A DNA stretch of 64,000 bases from JAPOXR01 sp965199765 (lineage in GTDB: Bacteria > Pseudomonadota > Alphaproteobacteria > Rhodobacterales > Rhodobacteraceae). Of the stretch, positions 8,942 through 17,836 are shown piece after piece. Below the pieces are notes generated by a model. The model did not search any database. It was not told the DNA's origin and was given only the letters and a program-made list of their open reading frames with translations. The translations under genes and the position numbers were made by a program. Each line of letters starts with the position of its first letter. Within the stretch, counting starts at the first letter, position 1. The DNA is taken from positions 744,001-808,000 of the forward strand of contig CBDATC010000001.1 in the NCBI GenBank assembly GCA_965199765.1, written 5' to 3'.

Positions 8942-10105
8942 CTATCCAAAGATCTGCATGAGAACACCGAATTCATTGAACATGGTCCATTCCTTCTGGA
9001 TCTTGTTTTCCCCAATTTTCCATTGAGTGATGCCCCAAAGACGGACTTCCCTGCCGGTTGGTTCCCCGTACGGTCCGTTCCCCCGGTGCGCGCCAACCGC
9101 GCTCCAGCGCGCGCATACAAGGAATCCATCTTCGGAATTGCCCATCCAATATAGATCGTCAACGGTGAGTGCGAGGTTTGGAAACATAGCTAAGATCGAA
9201 AGGATGAACGACTTAATCTGACCGATTCCCTGATAGACCCGGCCTGTCGCTCCTTCGAATACAACCGAAGGCGTGTATATCCGGTCTAAAACTGATAGAT
9301 CCCGACGATTCCATATCGAATGAAAAACCGCATTCGTGAATTCTTCAATATCAACAATGCTGTCTGGAATCGGAATCCGTTCCGGTTTCCCCTGACCAAA
9401 CAGTCTTTTCGGTTCACTTGCCATGAAGTTCGGCGCAACGGGGCTTTTTCCACCTCCAGCTGCGATCCGCGCGCAATCGACTGGATCGAACCCAAGCTGC
9501 TTTATCATCCCTGCCGAGTCGTAGAGCACGTGTTCAAGAAATATTTCGTTGTCCCTTGATACGCAATTCGCGATGCAAAACAGCCGGACGGGCTTTCCGG
9601 TCGGCGGGCCAAAACGGCTGAAACCGGTGTTGTTGCCGAGAATCATCGTTCTGTGCGACGTATGAAAACCTAAAGTCTCGTCTCCAGCCCAAATGATTTC
9701 GTCTGCGACAAGCCGAATGTCGGGAAATGCATTGTTCGTGTGGACTGTGTCGGCAACGATTTTGTCGCGTCCATACTGCAACCCGACATCGTCCCAAACC
9801 CTGCAGTCGTGACTGTAGGTGTCGTAAATGTATCCGATATCCTTCTGTTCCCAGATGCGATGGGTTATCCGAACAATATAATCAATTATGTCTGTGTAGG
9901 TTTCCTCGAAGCCCCGCATCGGCTGCCTCCGGGAAAGTTCCGCACGTCCAGAGAGAAAGCCATCCGTTCCGGTTTGTCTGTAGGCATCAAGGGAGATCGA
10001 GAAATCTGTCGGCATGCAAGCCGTTGGCAAAGGTTCGTATCGTTGGGAGGTCGCTTCGCGATTGCCCTGTTCACCGCTAGTCATGTCAAATCTTCGTTCT
10101 GCCAT
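8942..10105 (-). CDS. Double-domain SnoaL-like protein, first gene of the importer operon
   Basis: About 387 residues with two NTF2-like SnoaL modules. The first carries GPPTGKPVRLFCIANCVS and ends in MIKQLGFDP. The second carries GEPTGREVRLWGITQWKIG and ends near FNEFGVLMQIF. These are the same landmarks as in the single-domain protein at 1145-1585. Because it leads the operon and is followed within 41 bp by a binding-protein gene, it probably processes the imported compound. The start is uncertain: ATGs at 10120, 10105 and 10081 are in frame, and I prefer 10105 because a GGA lies about 10 bases upstream. No signal peptide is evident, so it should act in the cytoplasm. Reaction unknown. Confidence 0.75.
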   Translation of the reverse strand: MAERRFDMTSGEQGNREATSQRYEPLPTACMPTDFSISLDAYRQTGTDGFLSGRAELSRRQPMRGFEETYTDIIDYIVRITHRIWEQKDIGYIYDTYSHDCRVWDDVGLQYGRDKIVADTVHTNNAFPDIRLVADEIIWAGDETLGFHTSHRTMILGNNTGFSRFGPPTGKPVRLFCIANCVSRDNEIFLEHVLYDSAGMIKQLGFDPVDCARIAAGGGKSPVAPNFMASEPKRLFGQGKPERIPIPDSIVDIEEFTNAVFHSIWNRRDLSVLDRIYTPSVVFEGATGRVYQGIGQIKSFILSILAMFPNLALTVDDLYWMGNSEDGFLVCARWSAVGAHRGNGPYGEPTGREVRLWGITQWKIGENKIQKEWTMFNEFGVLMQIFG

Positions 10106-10457
10106 AAAACACACATCCAATCTGACGAATCGGTTTGCACCTCACAACGCAATTCAGGAAATTGTGCGCACACCAAAGTCGGCATCCAATCAAAATTTCT
10201 AAGTCTTAGAAGGCAGTCAGCCTATATAGACCCGAAAACCTTGGCAAGCGGCTATTTTCCGCTTTTGAAGTGCGTTAGGACCGGCTCCGGTTCAATTTCA
10301 AACCAAGGCCTCGGTGTCAGATATGAAATAAGACGTTCGACGATGCGCGGAAAAAGCGTGGTCTGCTGAAGGGCTGCATGATGAACGCCACCGATAAATC
10401 CACGAATTCAACCAGCTGAACAGGACCAAAGCCGTATACAAATCTTAGGGGATTAGA
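10106..10457. promoter_or_regulatory. Divergent promoter region between two SnoaL genes, with a 10-bp palindrome
   Basis: The region separates the minus-strand importer operon from the plus-strand SnoaL gene and must hold promoters for both. A perfect palindrome, TGTGCGCACA, lies at 10163-10172 and could be an operator for a shared regulator. No regulator gene is nearby. I could not pick the promoter hexamers with confidence. Confidence 0.4.
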
Positions 10458-11459
10458 ATGACAAATTATCAGCAGACCAAGCGTCGCGTGCTGGACTACT
10501 ATACCGAACTTGACGCTGCGCCCGCTGGCCAGGCCGGAAAGGTGATCGCGAACCACACAACCGAGGGGTACAATTGGCGCGGCATGCATCCGTTTAATGA
10601 AATCGAAGGAGCGGAATCGGTCGGAGAAGCTTTCTGGGAGCCATTCAGGCACTCATTCAGACCGATTCAAAGGCGACTCGATGTGTTCATGGCCGGAACC
10701 AACGATATCATGTCGGTGAGAGGCGAATGGGTTTGCTCGATGGGGCATCTCTTGGGACTTTTCGACTCCAATTGGCTTGGAATTCCGGCAACACGCAAAA
10801 TGACCTTCCTGCGCTTTGTCGAATTCCACCAGGTTACACCTTCTGGAATTGCGCAGACCGCGCTTTTTTTCGACATTCCCAGCGTTATGCGCCAAGCTGG
10901 ATACAATCCGTTTCCCATAGAAACGGGAGCATGGTTTCTGACGCCTGGGCCGAAGACTCATGACGGGCTACTCTTCCAAGATCAAGACCCGAACGAATCC
11001 AAGAAAACGATGAATTTAATCAACAGGATGATTGATGATCTCGTCGGTTCGGATATGGAATCGCCGCCGGCAGAGCTTTCGGCGACTTGGCACCACGACA
11101 TGATTTGGTTCGGACCGACCGGCATCGGTGCCGCATTCACGATTCCCCGGTATCAGGAGCAGCATCAGGGACCATTCAGAACGGGCTTGGAAAATATCGT
11201 GTTCAACGGCCATATCTGCCGGTTCTCCGAAGGCCATTTCGGCGGGTTTTTCGGCTGGCCTAATCTGACAATGAATCCCTGCGGGGGATTCATGGGTTAC
11301 CCTGCATCCGCGGACACAGCCGACATGCGTGTTGTCGACATCTATCGCCGAGAAGGCGACCTGCTGGCCGAAAACTGGATATTCATCGATCTGCTTTGGT
11401 TTCTGCATCAGCAAAAGGTGGACATTCTTTCGCGAATGAGAGGAATTCTGGGGACTTGA
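10458..11459 (+). CDS. Double-domain SnoaL-like / ester cyclase protein
   Basis: A 333-residue protein, divergent from the importer operon. Two SnoaL-like modules can be seen. The first has LGIPATRKMTFLRFVEFHQV and then DIPSVMRQAGYNPFP. The second has ATWHHDMIWFGPTGIGAAF, MGYPASADTADMRVVD and AENWIFIDLLWFLHQQ. The HHDMIWFGP stretch resembles HKDMIWHGP of the single-domain protein at 1145-1585, so these are relatives. AGGGGA precedes the ATG at good spacing. No signal peptide. Its biochemical role is not known; the neighbourhood suggests catabolism of an imported compound. Confidence 0.78.
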   Translation: MTNYQQTKRRVLDYYTELDAAPAGQAGKVIANHTTEGYNWRGMHPFNEIEGAESVGEAFWEPFRHSFRPIQRRLDVFMAGTNDIMSVRGEWVCSMGHLLGLFDSNWLGIPATRKMTFLRFVEFHQVTPSGIAQTALFFDIPSVMRQAGYNPFPIETGAWFLTPGPKTHDGLLFQDQDPNESKKTMNLINRMIDDLVGSDMESPPAELSATWHHDMIWFGPTGIGAAFTIPRYQEQHQGPFRTGLENIVFNGHICRFSEGHFGGFFGWPNLTMNPCGGFMGYPASADTADMRVVDIYRREGDLLAENWIFIDLLWFLHQQKVDILSRMRGILGT

Positions 11460-11795
11460 ATACCTCCGGCCTCGGTTCCAATTTGAATAACGGTTCAGAT
11501 AAAATCCCCGCTGATTTTCAACAAACAATCGAAGCAAGTCAGACATAAGTATCAAGGGTAACGTTCATTGAGCAGGAATCGGATTGGCATGACTCGGCAT
11601 TGGATTCCCGGATACCGAATCTTGACCGGGATCGGTGATTCCGCGCTTGCGCGCCAGAGGAGCTCAATTCGGCTTGCTTTCCGGTGAATTCGCTGCGTTG
11701 TCCGCAAATTTTCATTGCATAGAACCGAACTTGTTGCCTAATGCACGCATGACGGGATGTCATTGATATTCGGCTATTTCTAAGGAGGAGTTGGA
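11460..11795. other. Intergenic stretch, no gene seen
   Basis: About 336 bp between a SnoaL gene and the TPR gene on the same strand. The only clear signal is the strong AAGGAGG ribosome-binding site just before the TPR ATG (about 11780-11790). It may contain a promoter for the TPR-ubiH pair. Confidence 0.5.
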
Positions 11796-13460
11796 ATGGC
11801 AAGAGAGTACGAATTCAATCTTGGCAATCTGACAAGACCGATCACAACCAATAGTGAAGAGGCGCAGCGCTGGTTTGATCGCGGACTGACTTGGGCATAC
11901 GGATTTAATCATGAGGAAGCCGTAGCTTGTTTCGAAAGAGCGATTGAAGCTGACCGTGGCTGTGCAATGGCCCATTGGGGCGTTGCTTATGCGTCCGGCC
12001 CAAACTACAACAAGACTTGGGATGCATTCGACGATGCCGAAGCTGCCGCATCACTCTCCAAAGCCCATGCAGCGGCTGTGCGAGCGATAGCATTGTCCAA
12101 GGGATGCACATCAGCGGAAGATGATCTCATTGCCGCCATCGCGCTCAGATTTCCGCAGAGCACAATGGATCCGGCATGGGAGCGATGGGAAGACAACTAT
12201 GCGGAGGCGATGCGAGGCGTTTACCAAAGAAACCCTGACGACTCGGATATCGAGGCCTTGTTTGCCGATGCTTTGATGACGCGAACGCCTTGGGCGCTTT
12301 GGGATTTGAAGTCCGGGGGGGTGCCCGAAGGAGCGCATACATTGGAAGCGAAACAAGTGCTCGAACAATCGCTTCAGCGTATGGAATTGCGCGGTGAGGT
12401 CGGTAACCCCGGTGTCTATCATATGTATATTCATCTCATGGAGATGTCGCATGAACCGGAAAAGGCCCTCCCGGCATGTGATTATCTGCGCGGGCTTGTG
12501 CCGGACGCTGGCCACCTGCAGCATATGCCGACGCATATAGATGTCATGTGCGGCGACTATTCCCGCGTTGTGAGCTGCAACCGGGACGCGATGCGAGCGG
12601 ACCGCAGATTCCTGGAAAAAGAAGGAGCCCTGAACTTTTATTCGCTCTATCGAAGCCACAATTCCCATTTCAGGGTATACGGTGCAATGTTTCTCGGCCG
12701 CCGTCGAGAAGCCTTGGCAACCGCCGACGAATTGGTTTCGACGCTTCCCGAAGAACTTCTGCGCATCGAGTCCCCGCCGATGGCCGACTGGTTAGAAGCT
12801 TTTGTCCCCATCCGTCAGCACGTACTCATTCGCTTTGGCATGTGGGAAGAGGTGCTTGATCAAGTTTTCCCCGAAGACCGGGACTTGTATGCCGCAACCG
12901 TGGCGACAATGCGTTATGCGCGTGCGGTTTCCCTGGCCTCGCTGCAACGGACCGACGAGGCCGAAAGAGAGGCCGTAGCCTTCGCCGCTGCTAAATTGAA
13001 CGTTCCCGAATCCCGATATCTCTTCAATAACAGCTGTCTCGACATACTCGCTGTGGCGGAGATGATGATGCAAGGCGAAATCGCCTATCGCCGGGGTGAA
13101 ATCGATCTCGCGTTTCAACTGCTGCGCGAAGCCATCGAGCTTGATGACAATCTGCTTTACGATGAACCATGGGCCTGGATGCAGCCCGTGCGCCATGCTT
13201 TGGGCGCATTGCTGCTCGAACAGAACCGTGTCGAAGAAGCTTATGATGTCTATTGCAGCGACCTTGGCTATAACGACAAGCTGCCGCGCGCCTGCCAACA
13301 CCCAAACAATATCTGGAGCCTCAGCGGATATTTGGAATGTGTCGAAAAGCTCGGCAAAACCGATCTCATTCCATTAGCGCGGCAAAAATTTGCATTGGCC
13401 GCTGGCCGCGCTGACGTGCCGGTCCGCTCTTCGTGCTTCTGTCGATTGTCAGCTCTATGA
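11796..13460 (+). CDS. Tetratricopeptide-repeat protein with a histidine cluster (TTC38-like)
   Basis: A 554-residue protein built of TPR-like helical pairs. The first repeat is clear (WFDRGLTWAYGFNHEEAVACF, residues 26-46), followed by CAMAHWGVAYASGPNYN. It resembles the bacterial proteins related to eukaryotic TTC38. The middle holds a conspicuous set of acidic and histidine residues, H209, H213, E216, H219, H240, H243 and H247, which could bind a metal or line a pocket. No signal peptide is seen. Translation of the next gene is coupled to it: the TGA at 13458-13460 overlaps the ATG at 13457. Function not known. Confidence 0.8.
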   Translation: MAREYEFNLGNLTRPITTNSEEAQRWFDRGLTWAYGFNHEEAVACFERAIEADRGCAMAHWGVAYASGPNYNKTWDAFDDAEAAASLSKAHAAAVRAIALSKGCTSAEDDLIAAIALRFPQSTMDPAWERWEDNYAEAMRGVYQRNPDDSDIEALFADALMTRTPWALWDLKSGGVPEGAHTLEAKQVLEQSLQRMELRGEVGNPGVYHMYIHLMEMSHEPEKALPACDYLRGLVPDAGHLQHMPTHIDVMCGDYSRVVSCNRDAMRADRRFLEKEGALNFYSLYRSHNSHFRVYGAMFLGRRREALATADELVSTLPEELLRIESPPMADWLEAFVPIRQHVLIRFGMWEEVLDQVFPEDRDLYAATVATMRYARAVSLASLQRTDEAEREAVAFAAAKLNVPESRYLFNNSCLDILAVAEMMMQGEIAYRRGEIDLAFQLLREAIELDDNLLYDEPWAWMQPVRHALGALLLEQNRVEEAYDVYCSDLGYNDKLPRACQHPNNIWSLSGYLECVEKLGKTDLIPLARQKFALAAGRADVPVRSSCFCRLSAL

Positions 13461-14668
13461 ACGAAGTCGATGCAGACATTCTCGTCATTGGCGGAGGCCT
13501 CGTAGGCTCGGTATTTTCGCTGGCGGTAGCCAAAGACGGCTTTACCGTCGCGATCGTGGACTCCGCGCCGCCGAGACCCGATGCGGTCGAATTTGACGGT
13601 CGGGCATACGCTCTGTCGCTTTCCTCTTTGCGGCTGCTGTCGTCGCTGGGATTTGCGGATATGCTTTCGCAACACGGCGAGACAATGAAGAAAATCCAAA
13701 TCACCGACGGAAGACCCGGTGAAGGAGCGGCACCGGGAAAGTTGGAATTCTCGGCAGCTGAGATCGAATACGGACCGATGGGCTGCATAATCGAGGACCG
13801 ACATCTTAGGAAAGCGGTTTGCGAGGCGGCGGCGCGCAGCGAAGCCATCCAACTGTCCCATAACTCTGCGATTCAGCGGATTTTTGTGGAAGGAAATCGC
13901 GTCCGCGCCTATTCCAAAGACACCGCATTCTCTGGCCGGATCATTGTCGGTTGCGATGGACAGCGCAGCCTAGTCGCGACATCTGCGGGAATAAAGCGGG
14001 CACGCAAAAACTACGGCCAATCTGCGATTGTCTGCGCTGTTGAGCATGAGAAACCGCATAACGGAACAGCGTTTCAGTTCTTTATGCCGTCCGGACCACT
14101 GGCGATCCTCCCACTTCGCGGCAATCGATCTTCGCTGGTCTGGACCATTGGTCAGCACCAAGCGGAGCAACTTTCCCATCTTGACGATTCCGCATTTCTT
14201 GAGGAGCTGATTCCGAGATTCGGCATGTTTCTAGGCCGCCTGACCCTTGTCGGGAAGCGCGCTGTCTGGCCGCTTGCGCTTGTTCTTGCCGAACGGCTTG
14301 CCGCCCACCGCACAGCCTTGCTGGGAGAAGCCGCGCACAGTCTGCATCCGCTTGCCGGACAAGGGATGAATCTCGGTTTTCGTGACGCCGCATCGCTTGC
14401 TCAAGTGCTCTCCGAGGCCGCGCGACGCGGTGAAGATATTGGCGATCTCGGGGTATTGGAGCGCTTTCAGCGTTGGAGACGCTTTGACATTGCAGCATTC
14501 GCTGTGGCCACAGACTCCTGCAATCGTTTGTTCGGCTTTGATCACCCCACTTTGCGGGCCTTGCGCGGCATCGGAATGCTTGGCCTGGGAAAATTGCCCA
14601 TGCTTAAACGGGCAATTATCCGAGAGGCAGCCGGAATCAGTGGTCAAACACCGCAAATTCTCGGGTGA
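13457..14668 (+). CDS. UbiH/UbiF/COQ6 family FAD-dependent monooxygenase
   Basis: A 403-residue flavoprotein hydroxylase of the ubiquinone-biosynthesis group, which hydroxylates the ring of the polyprenyl-phenol precursor. The N-terminal dinucleotide fold has GGGLVG at residues 12-17. The second FAD motif reads GEAAHSLHPLAGQGMNLGFRD near residues 290-310, with Glu in place of the commoner Asp in GDAAH. I chose the start at 13457, not 24 bases upstream, because it overlaps the TPR stop as ATGA and the protein then begins in the usual place. The ring position it hydroxylates cannot be assigned from sequence. The neighbouring Trm112 and YbbN genes are common companions in this class. Confidence 0.88.
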   Translation: MNEVDADILVIGGGLVGSVFSLAVAKDGFTVAIVDSAPPRPDAVEFDGRAYALSLSSLRLLSSLGFADMLSQHGETMKKIQITDGRPGEGAAPGKLEFSAAEIEYGPMGCIIEDRHLRKAVCEAAARSEAIQLSHNSAIQRIFVEGNRVRAYSKDTAFSGRIIVGCDGQRSLVATSAGIKRARKNYGQSAIVCAVEHEKPHNGTAFQFFMPSGPLAILPLRGNRSSLVWTIGQHQAEQLSHLDDSAFLEELIPRFGMFLGRLTLVGKRAVWPLALVLAERLAAHRTALLGEAAHSLHPLAGQGMNLGFRDAASLAQVLSEAARRGEDIGDLGVLERFQRWRRFDIAAFAVATDSCNRLFGFDHPTLRALRGIGMLGLGKLPMLKRAIIREAAGISGQTPQILG

Positions 14669-14831
14669 CCACTTCTTGCCTTAAAGGACGGGTAATCTTG
14701 TTTATTCGGCAATCGCGGGCGATTTGCCCGCCTTATGCGAGCGTCCGCAGGCAGCAACGGATAGCCGTGCCGCTGTTCTGACCCGACCGCCTGCTTTCAG
14801 CCACAGATCTCCGAACAGCCTGAACTGCATT

Positions 14832-15014
14832 TCAATCGAGTGATCGGGCTTCGCTTTCGAGCATGATCGGAATGCCATTGCGAATCGGAAAGGCAAGATT
14901 GGCGGCTTTGGAAATCAGTTCCTTCGCCTCGCGGTCATAGGTCAGCTGCGCATGGGTTACGGGACACACCAGCATCTCCAGCATTTTACGATCAATCTCA
15001 TCACTCTCGTTCAC
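14832..15014 (-). CDS. Trm112-like / UPF0434 protein
   Basis: A 60-residue protein with the family signature LEMLVCPVTHAQLTYD, a basic middle and the end FPIRNGIPIMLESEAR. Only one Cys remains of the zinc-binding knuckle of eukaryotic Trm112, as in many bacterial members. Homologues activate methyltransferases by forming heterodimers; the partner here is unknown. It lies 62 bp after the YbbN gene on the same strand and is convergent with the UbiH-like gene. Confidence 0.88.
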   Translation of the reverse strand: MNESDEIDRKMLEMLVCPVTHAQLTYDREAKELISKAANLAFPIRNGIPIMLESEARSLD

Positions 15015-15076
15015 GGTAACATCCTGCGCTCAGCAAACCCATCTCCACCTCGATCAAGGCCGGTTCAATCCTGAAT

Positions 15077-15973
15077 TTATGCAAAAATCAACGAGGATAG
15101 CCGTCGCCTTCCTTTCAAGGCAACCGGATCGCCCGGTTTCAGCGATTCAAAAATTCTCATCAGCTGGGCTTGCGCTGCCCCTTCCTGCCATTCTCGGTCT
15201 CTGCGAAACAGTTCAAGCAATTCGTCGATGGCGGCTTCATCTTGACCGTTGGCGCGCAATGCCGTTGCCAGTTCGAAACGCGACTGATGATCATTGGGAT
15301 TCTGCTCCACTTTTCTTCGCAGATCGGGCACTGATCCGGCATTCGATGCTTGCTTCGCCAATTCCACCGCCGCTTTTGCCGCTACGACCGCCCGCGCTTC
15401 CACAATGGCGTCCGGCACGCTGTCTAACACCGCTTCTGCTGAATCAATATTGCCAAGTGCAAGATAAGCCCGAGCCATTCCGCCGAACGATGCAGCATTC
15501 TCAGGAAATTCCGAAAGTATCGCCGCAAATCGCTGGGCCGCTTCGACCGCAGCGCCGGAGGTCAAGAGATTTTCCGCCTCCTCAACCTCTGCATCAACGC
15601 TTTCTCCAGCTCCCGAACTGGCGAAACGACTGACAAAGTCTTTGAGCTCCGAACCGGTGCGAGCCCCCATAAAGCCGTCAACGGGTTTCCCATCGACAAA
15701 TACAAATACAGCCGGAATCGACTGGATACCCATTTGAGCTGCGATGCGCTGGCAGTTGTCCACATCAAACTTAACCAGCGAAATCCCTTTGCCGGCATCC
15801 TGGACGGTTTTTTCAAGTTCCGGCCCGAACGTTTTGCACGGACCACACCAAACTGCGCTGAAATATGCGAACACCGGAGCTTGGCGGCTCGCTTCAATCA
15901 CATCACTCGCGAACGAGGCTTCGGTGCCCGCCTTGATTTTGCCTTCGTCTGGTTTTTTGCTCAAATCAAACAT
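15077..15973 (-). CDS. YbbN/CnoX-like thioredoxin-domain co-chaperone
   Basis: A 298-residue protein with an N-terminal thioredoxin domain and a C-terminal TPR-like region. The active site WCGPC is at residues 42-46, so both redox cysteines are present (Cys43 and Cys46). The C-terminal part has helical repeats such as GMARAYLALGNIDSAEAVLD and NDHQSRFELATALRANGQ. Family members protect proteins from aggregation and hand them to GroEL or DnaK. Transcribed towards the Trm112 gene and probably with it. In many relatives a LON-substrate-binding-domain gene lies between the two; it is absent here. Confidence 0.9.
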   Translation of the reverse strand: MFDLSKKPDEGKIKAGTEASFASDVIEASRQAPVFAYFSAVWCGPCKTFGPELEKTVQDAGKGISLVKFDVDNCQRIAAQMGIQSIPAVFVFVDGKPVDGFMGARTGSELKDFVSRFASSGAGESVDAEVEEAENLLTSGAAVEAAQRFAAILSEFPENAASFGGMARAYLALGNIDSAEAVLDSVPDAIVEARAVVAAKAAVELAKQASNAGSVPDLRRKVEQNPNDHQSRFELATALRANGQDEAAIDELLELFRRDREWQEGAAQAQLMRIFESLKPGDPVALKGRRRLSSLIFA

Positions 15974-16193
15974 GCTGTCTTCATCGCTCCGTGTCTATCC
16001 TGGACTATGTAGCAAATTTTCCGAAAAATTCCAGTGCATTGAAGCTTCATATCCCGCGCTTCAGTCCACGCTCGAACTTCGAAATGCGATCCTCAATTGA
16101 AACCAGAACAAAGCGGCGAAAGCGTCATCGACCTGCAGACGGGTTTTCCGCATCGCTTGTCCATTCACTGCATTCGATGAAATCTCGTCTCCA

Positions 16194-16982
16194 TCAGACA
16201 TTGAATGTAGCGACCACAGGGACATGATCTGATGGTTTTTGCCAGTCTCGGACGGGTCTCAGAATTCTGGAGTTATAGGTGTCCTGCTCCAAGTCCGACG
16301 TTGCCCAGATATGGTCCAACCGCCGACCTCGATCCGAAGCCTTCCAATCACGAGCTCTGTATGACCACCATGAATAGAGTTTTCCTTTGGGCTGATCGAC
16401 GCGCAAGACATCGATCCACTTCCCCGCCTCGATGACGGAATGCAGCAGATCAACTTCCACCGGCGTATGGCTGACCACGTTAAGCAGCTGTTTGTGGGAC
16501 CATACGTCCTGTTCCAAAGGCGCAATATTCAGATCGCCCACAAGCACGGTCTTTTCCGGCTGGCCGGCAAGGCACCAATCCCGCATGCCGGAGACAAAAT
16601 CCAGCTTGTCGCCGAATTTTGGATTCTCTGTCCGATCAGGAATATCGCCGCCTGCCGGAACATAAAAATTCTCGACGATGATGCCGTTCGGCAGCCTTGC
16701 TGCGACATGCCGCGCTTCACCTCGGCCAAGAAAATCCCGTGAACCCAGATCTGTCAGCGGGACACGGGAAAATATCGCCACACCGTTATAGGATTTCTGG
16801 CCGCGTATCACAGCATGCGGATAGCCCAATGCTGCGATGTCTTCCCAAATGATCTTATCCGTCGGTGATTTCAGCTCCTGCAGACAAAGCAAGTCGGGAG
16901 CTTCTTCCCGCAGCAGCCTGCAAACCAAATCCAACCGCAGACGGACAGAATTGATGTTCCATGTTGCGATCGTAAGAGTCAT
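16194..16982 (-). CDS. xthA: Exodeoxyribonuclease III
   Basis: A 262-residue Mg-dependent AP endonuclease and 3'-5' exonuclease of base-excision repair. All key motifs are present: N-terminal IATWNINSVR, LQELK with catalytic Glu36, Tyr107 in ENFYVPAG, GDLNIAP with Asp150 and Asn152, and the C-terminal SDHVPVVATF with the Asp-His pair near residue 252. The length is normal. It stands immediately before an OmpR-like regulator gene on the same strand, a pairing often found in this class. Confidence 0.96.
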   Translation of the reverse strand: MTLTIATWNINSVRLRLDLVCRLLREEAPDLLCLQELKSPTDKIIWEDIAALGYPHAVIRGQKSYNGVAIFSRVPLTDLGSRDFLGRGEARHVAARLPNGIIVENFYVPAGGDIPDRTENPKFGDKLDFVSGMRDWCLAGQPEKTVLVGDLNIAPLEQDVWSHKQLLNVVSHTPVEVDLLHSVIEAGKWIDVLRVDQPKGKLYSWWSYRARDWKASDRGRRLDHIWATSDLEQDTYNSRILRPVRDWQKPSDHVPVVATFNV

Positions 16983-17091
16983 TCAACACTCCGAAAGACT
17001 GATTTTCTGTTCTTTAATGCCTAGCTTTGGATTCTCCGTGCACCTCGCGACCTATGTCGGATAACCCATTCCGCTAATTTCGTCGGCTGCC

Positions 17092-17760
17092 TCAAACCGT
17101 GTTCAGAAAATACCCCTCCGGACCAAGGGTGATCAACTGATCTCCGCCCTCAATGCTTCGCAGTTTGGACCGCAATCTATAGATGTGGGTCTGGACCGTC
17201 TTTGTGTTGATCGAAGGATCGTAACCCCAGACCTCGTCCAACAGCATCTCGTTCGATACCCCGCAACCAGCGCTGCGCCACAGCTTTCCAAAAAGCCGCG
17301 CTTCCAAGGTCGTCAGCCCGACCTTCTGTTTTTTGCTGTCGGTAACGGTGCGTTCCGCGGGCACAAATTCCAAGGATCCGATCTGAATCGGTTCGATTGC
17401 CAGCCATTGCCGGTTTCTGACATGCAGTCTCATGCTGTTAAGCAATTCTCGAATTGCGAAGGGCTTTTGCAGAATTTCATCCGCCCCTGCATCAAGCACA
17501 TCGCACACGCTGTACGGCTGTGCCTTTGTCAAAACGAGGATTGCACAATGCGGGTGCTCATTCCTGTATCGGCGGCTGCGTTTGATCCATTCCGGTGAAT
17601 TCGGCGGCTCCGCATCAATGATTGCCACATCGGGGATGATCGAGGAATCCGAGCGCTCGATTTCCTTAAATTCTTTCCCCTGACCCAAAACCGTCAGCAG
17701 AGCTTGCCGGTTTTCGTTGCCATCCACTTCGACAGCAGCAGCAATCAAGCCTCCAATCAC
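17092..17760 (-). CDS. OmpR-type response regulator
   Basis: A 222-residue two-domain regulator. The receiver has the likely phosphorylation site Asp49 (VAIIDAE), Thr78 (LVLTK) and Lys99 (LQKPF). The acidic pair near the N-terminus is less standard, so phosphorylation is not certain. The C-terminal winged helix (SKKQKVGLTTLEARLF to SIEGGDQLITLGPEGYFLN) contains the recognition segment TKTVQTHIYRLRSKL. No histidine kinase is adjacent. It lies upstream of xthA on the same strand. Targets unknown. Confidence 0.88.
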   Translation of the reverse strand: MIGGLIAAAVEVDGNENRQALLTVLGQGKEFKEIERSDSSIIPDVAIIDAEPPNSPEWIKRSRRYRNEHPHCAILVLTKAQPYSVCDVLDAGADEILQKPFAIRELLNSMRLHVRNRQWLAIEPIQIGSLEFVPAERTVTDSKKQKVGLTTLEARLFGKLWRSAGCGVSNEMLLDEVWGYDPSINTKTVQTHIYRLRSKLRSIEGGDQLITLGPEGYFLNTV

Positions 17761-17836
17761 ACCAATCCATCCTTGTTTTTGGTACCGAACGGCTCTCGCC
17801 GCTGTTCCGCAAAGAGCTGCTCTCAGCAGCGGATCA

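Noticed and set aside
15079..15633. A 184-codon open frame opposite ybbN
   Set aside because: Proline-rich shadow of the ybbN coding strand.
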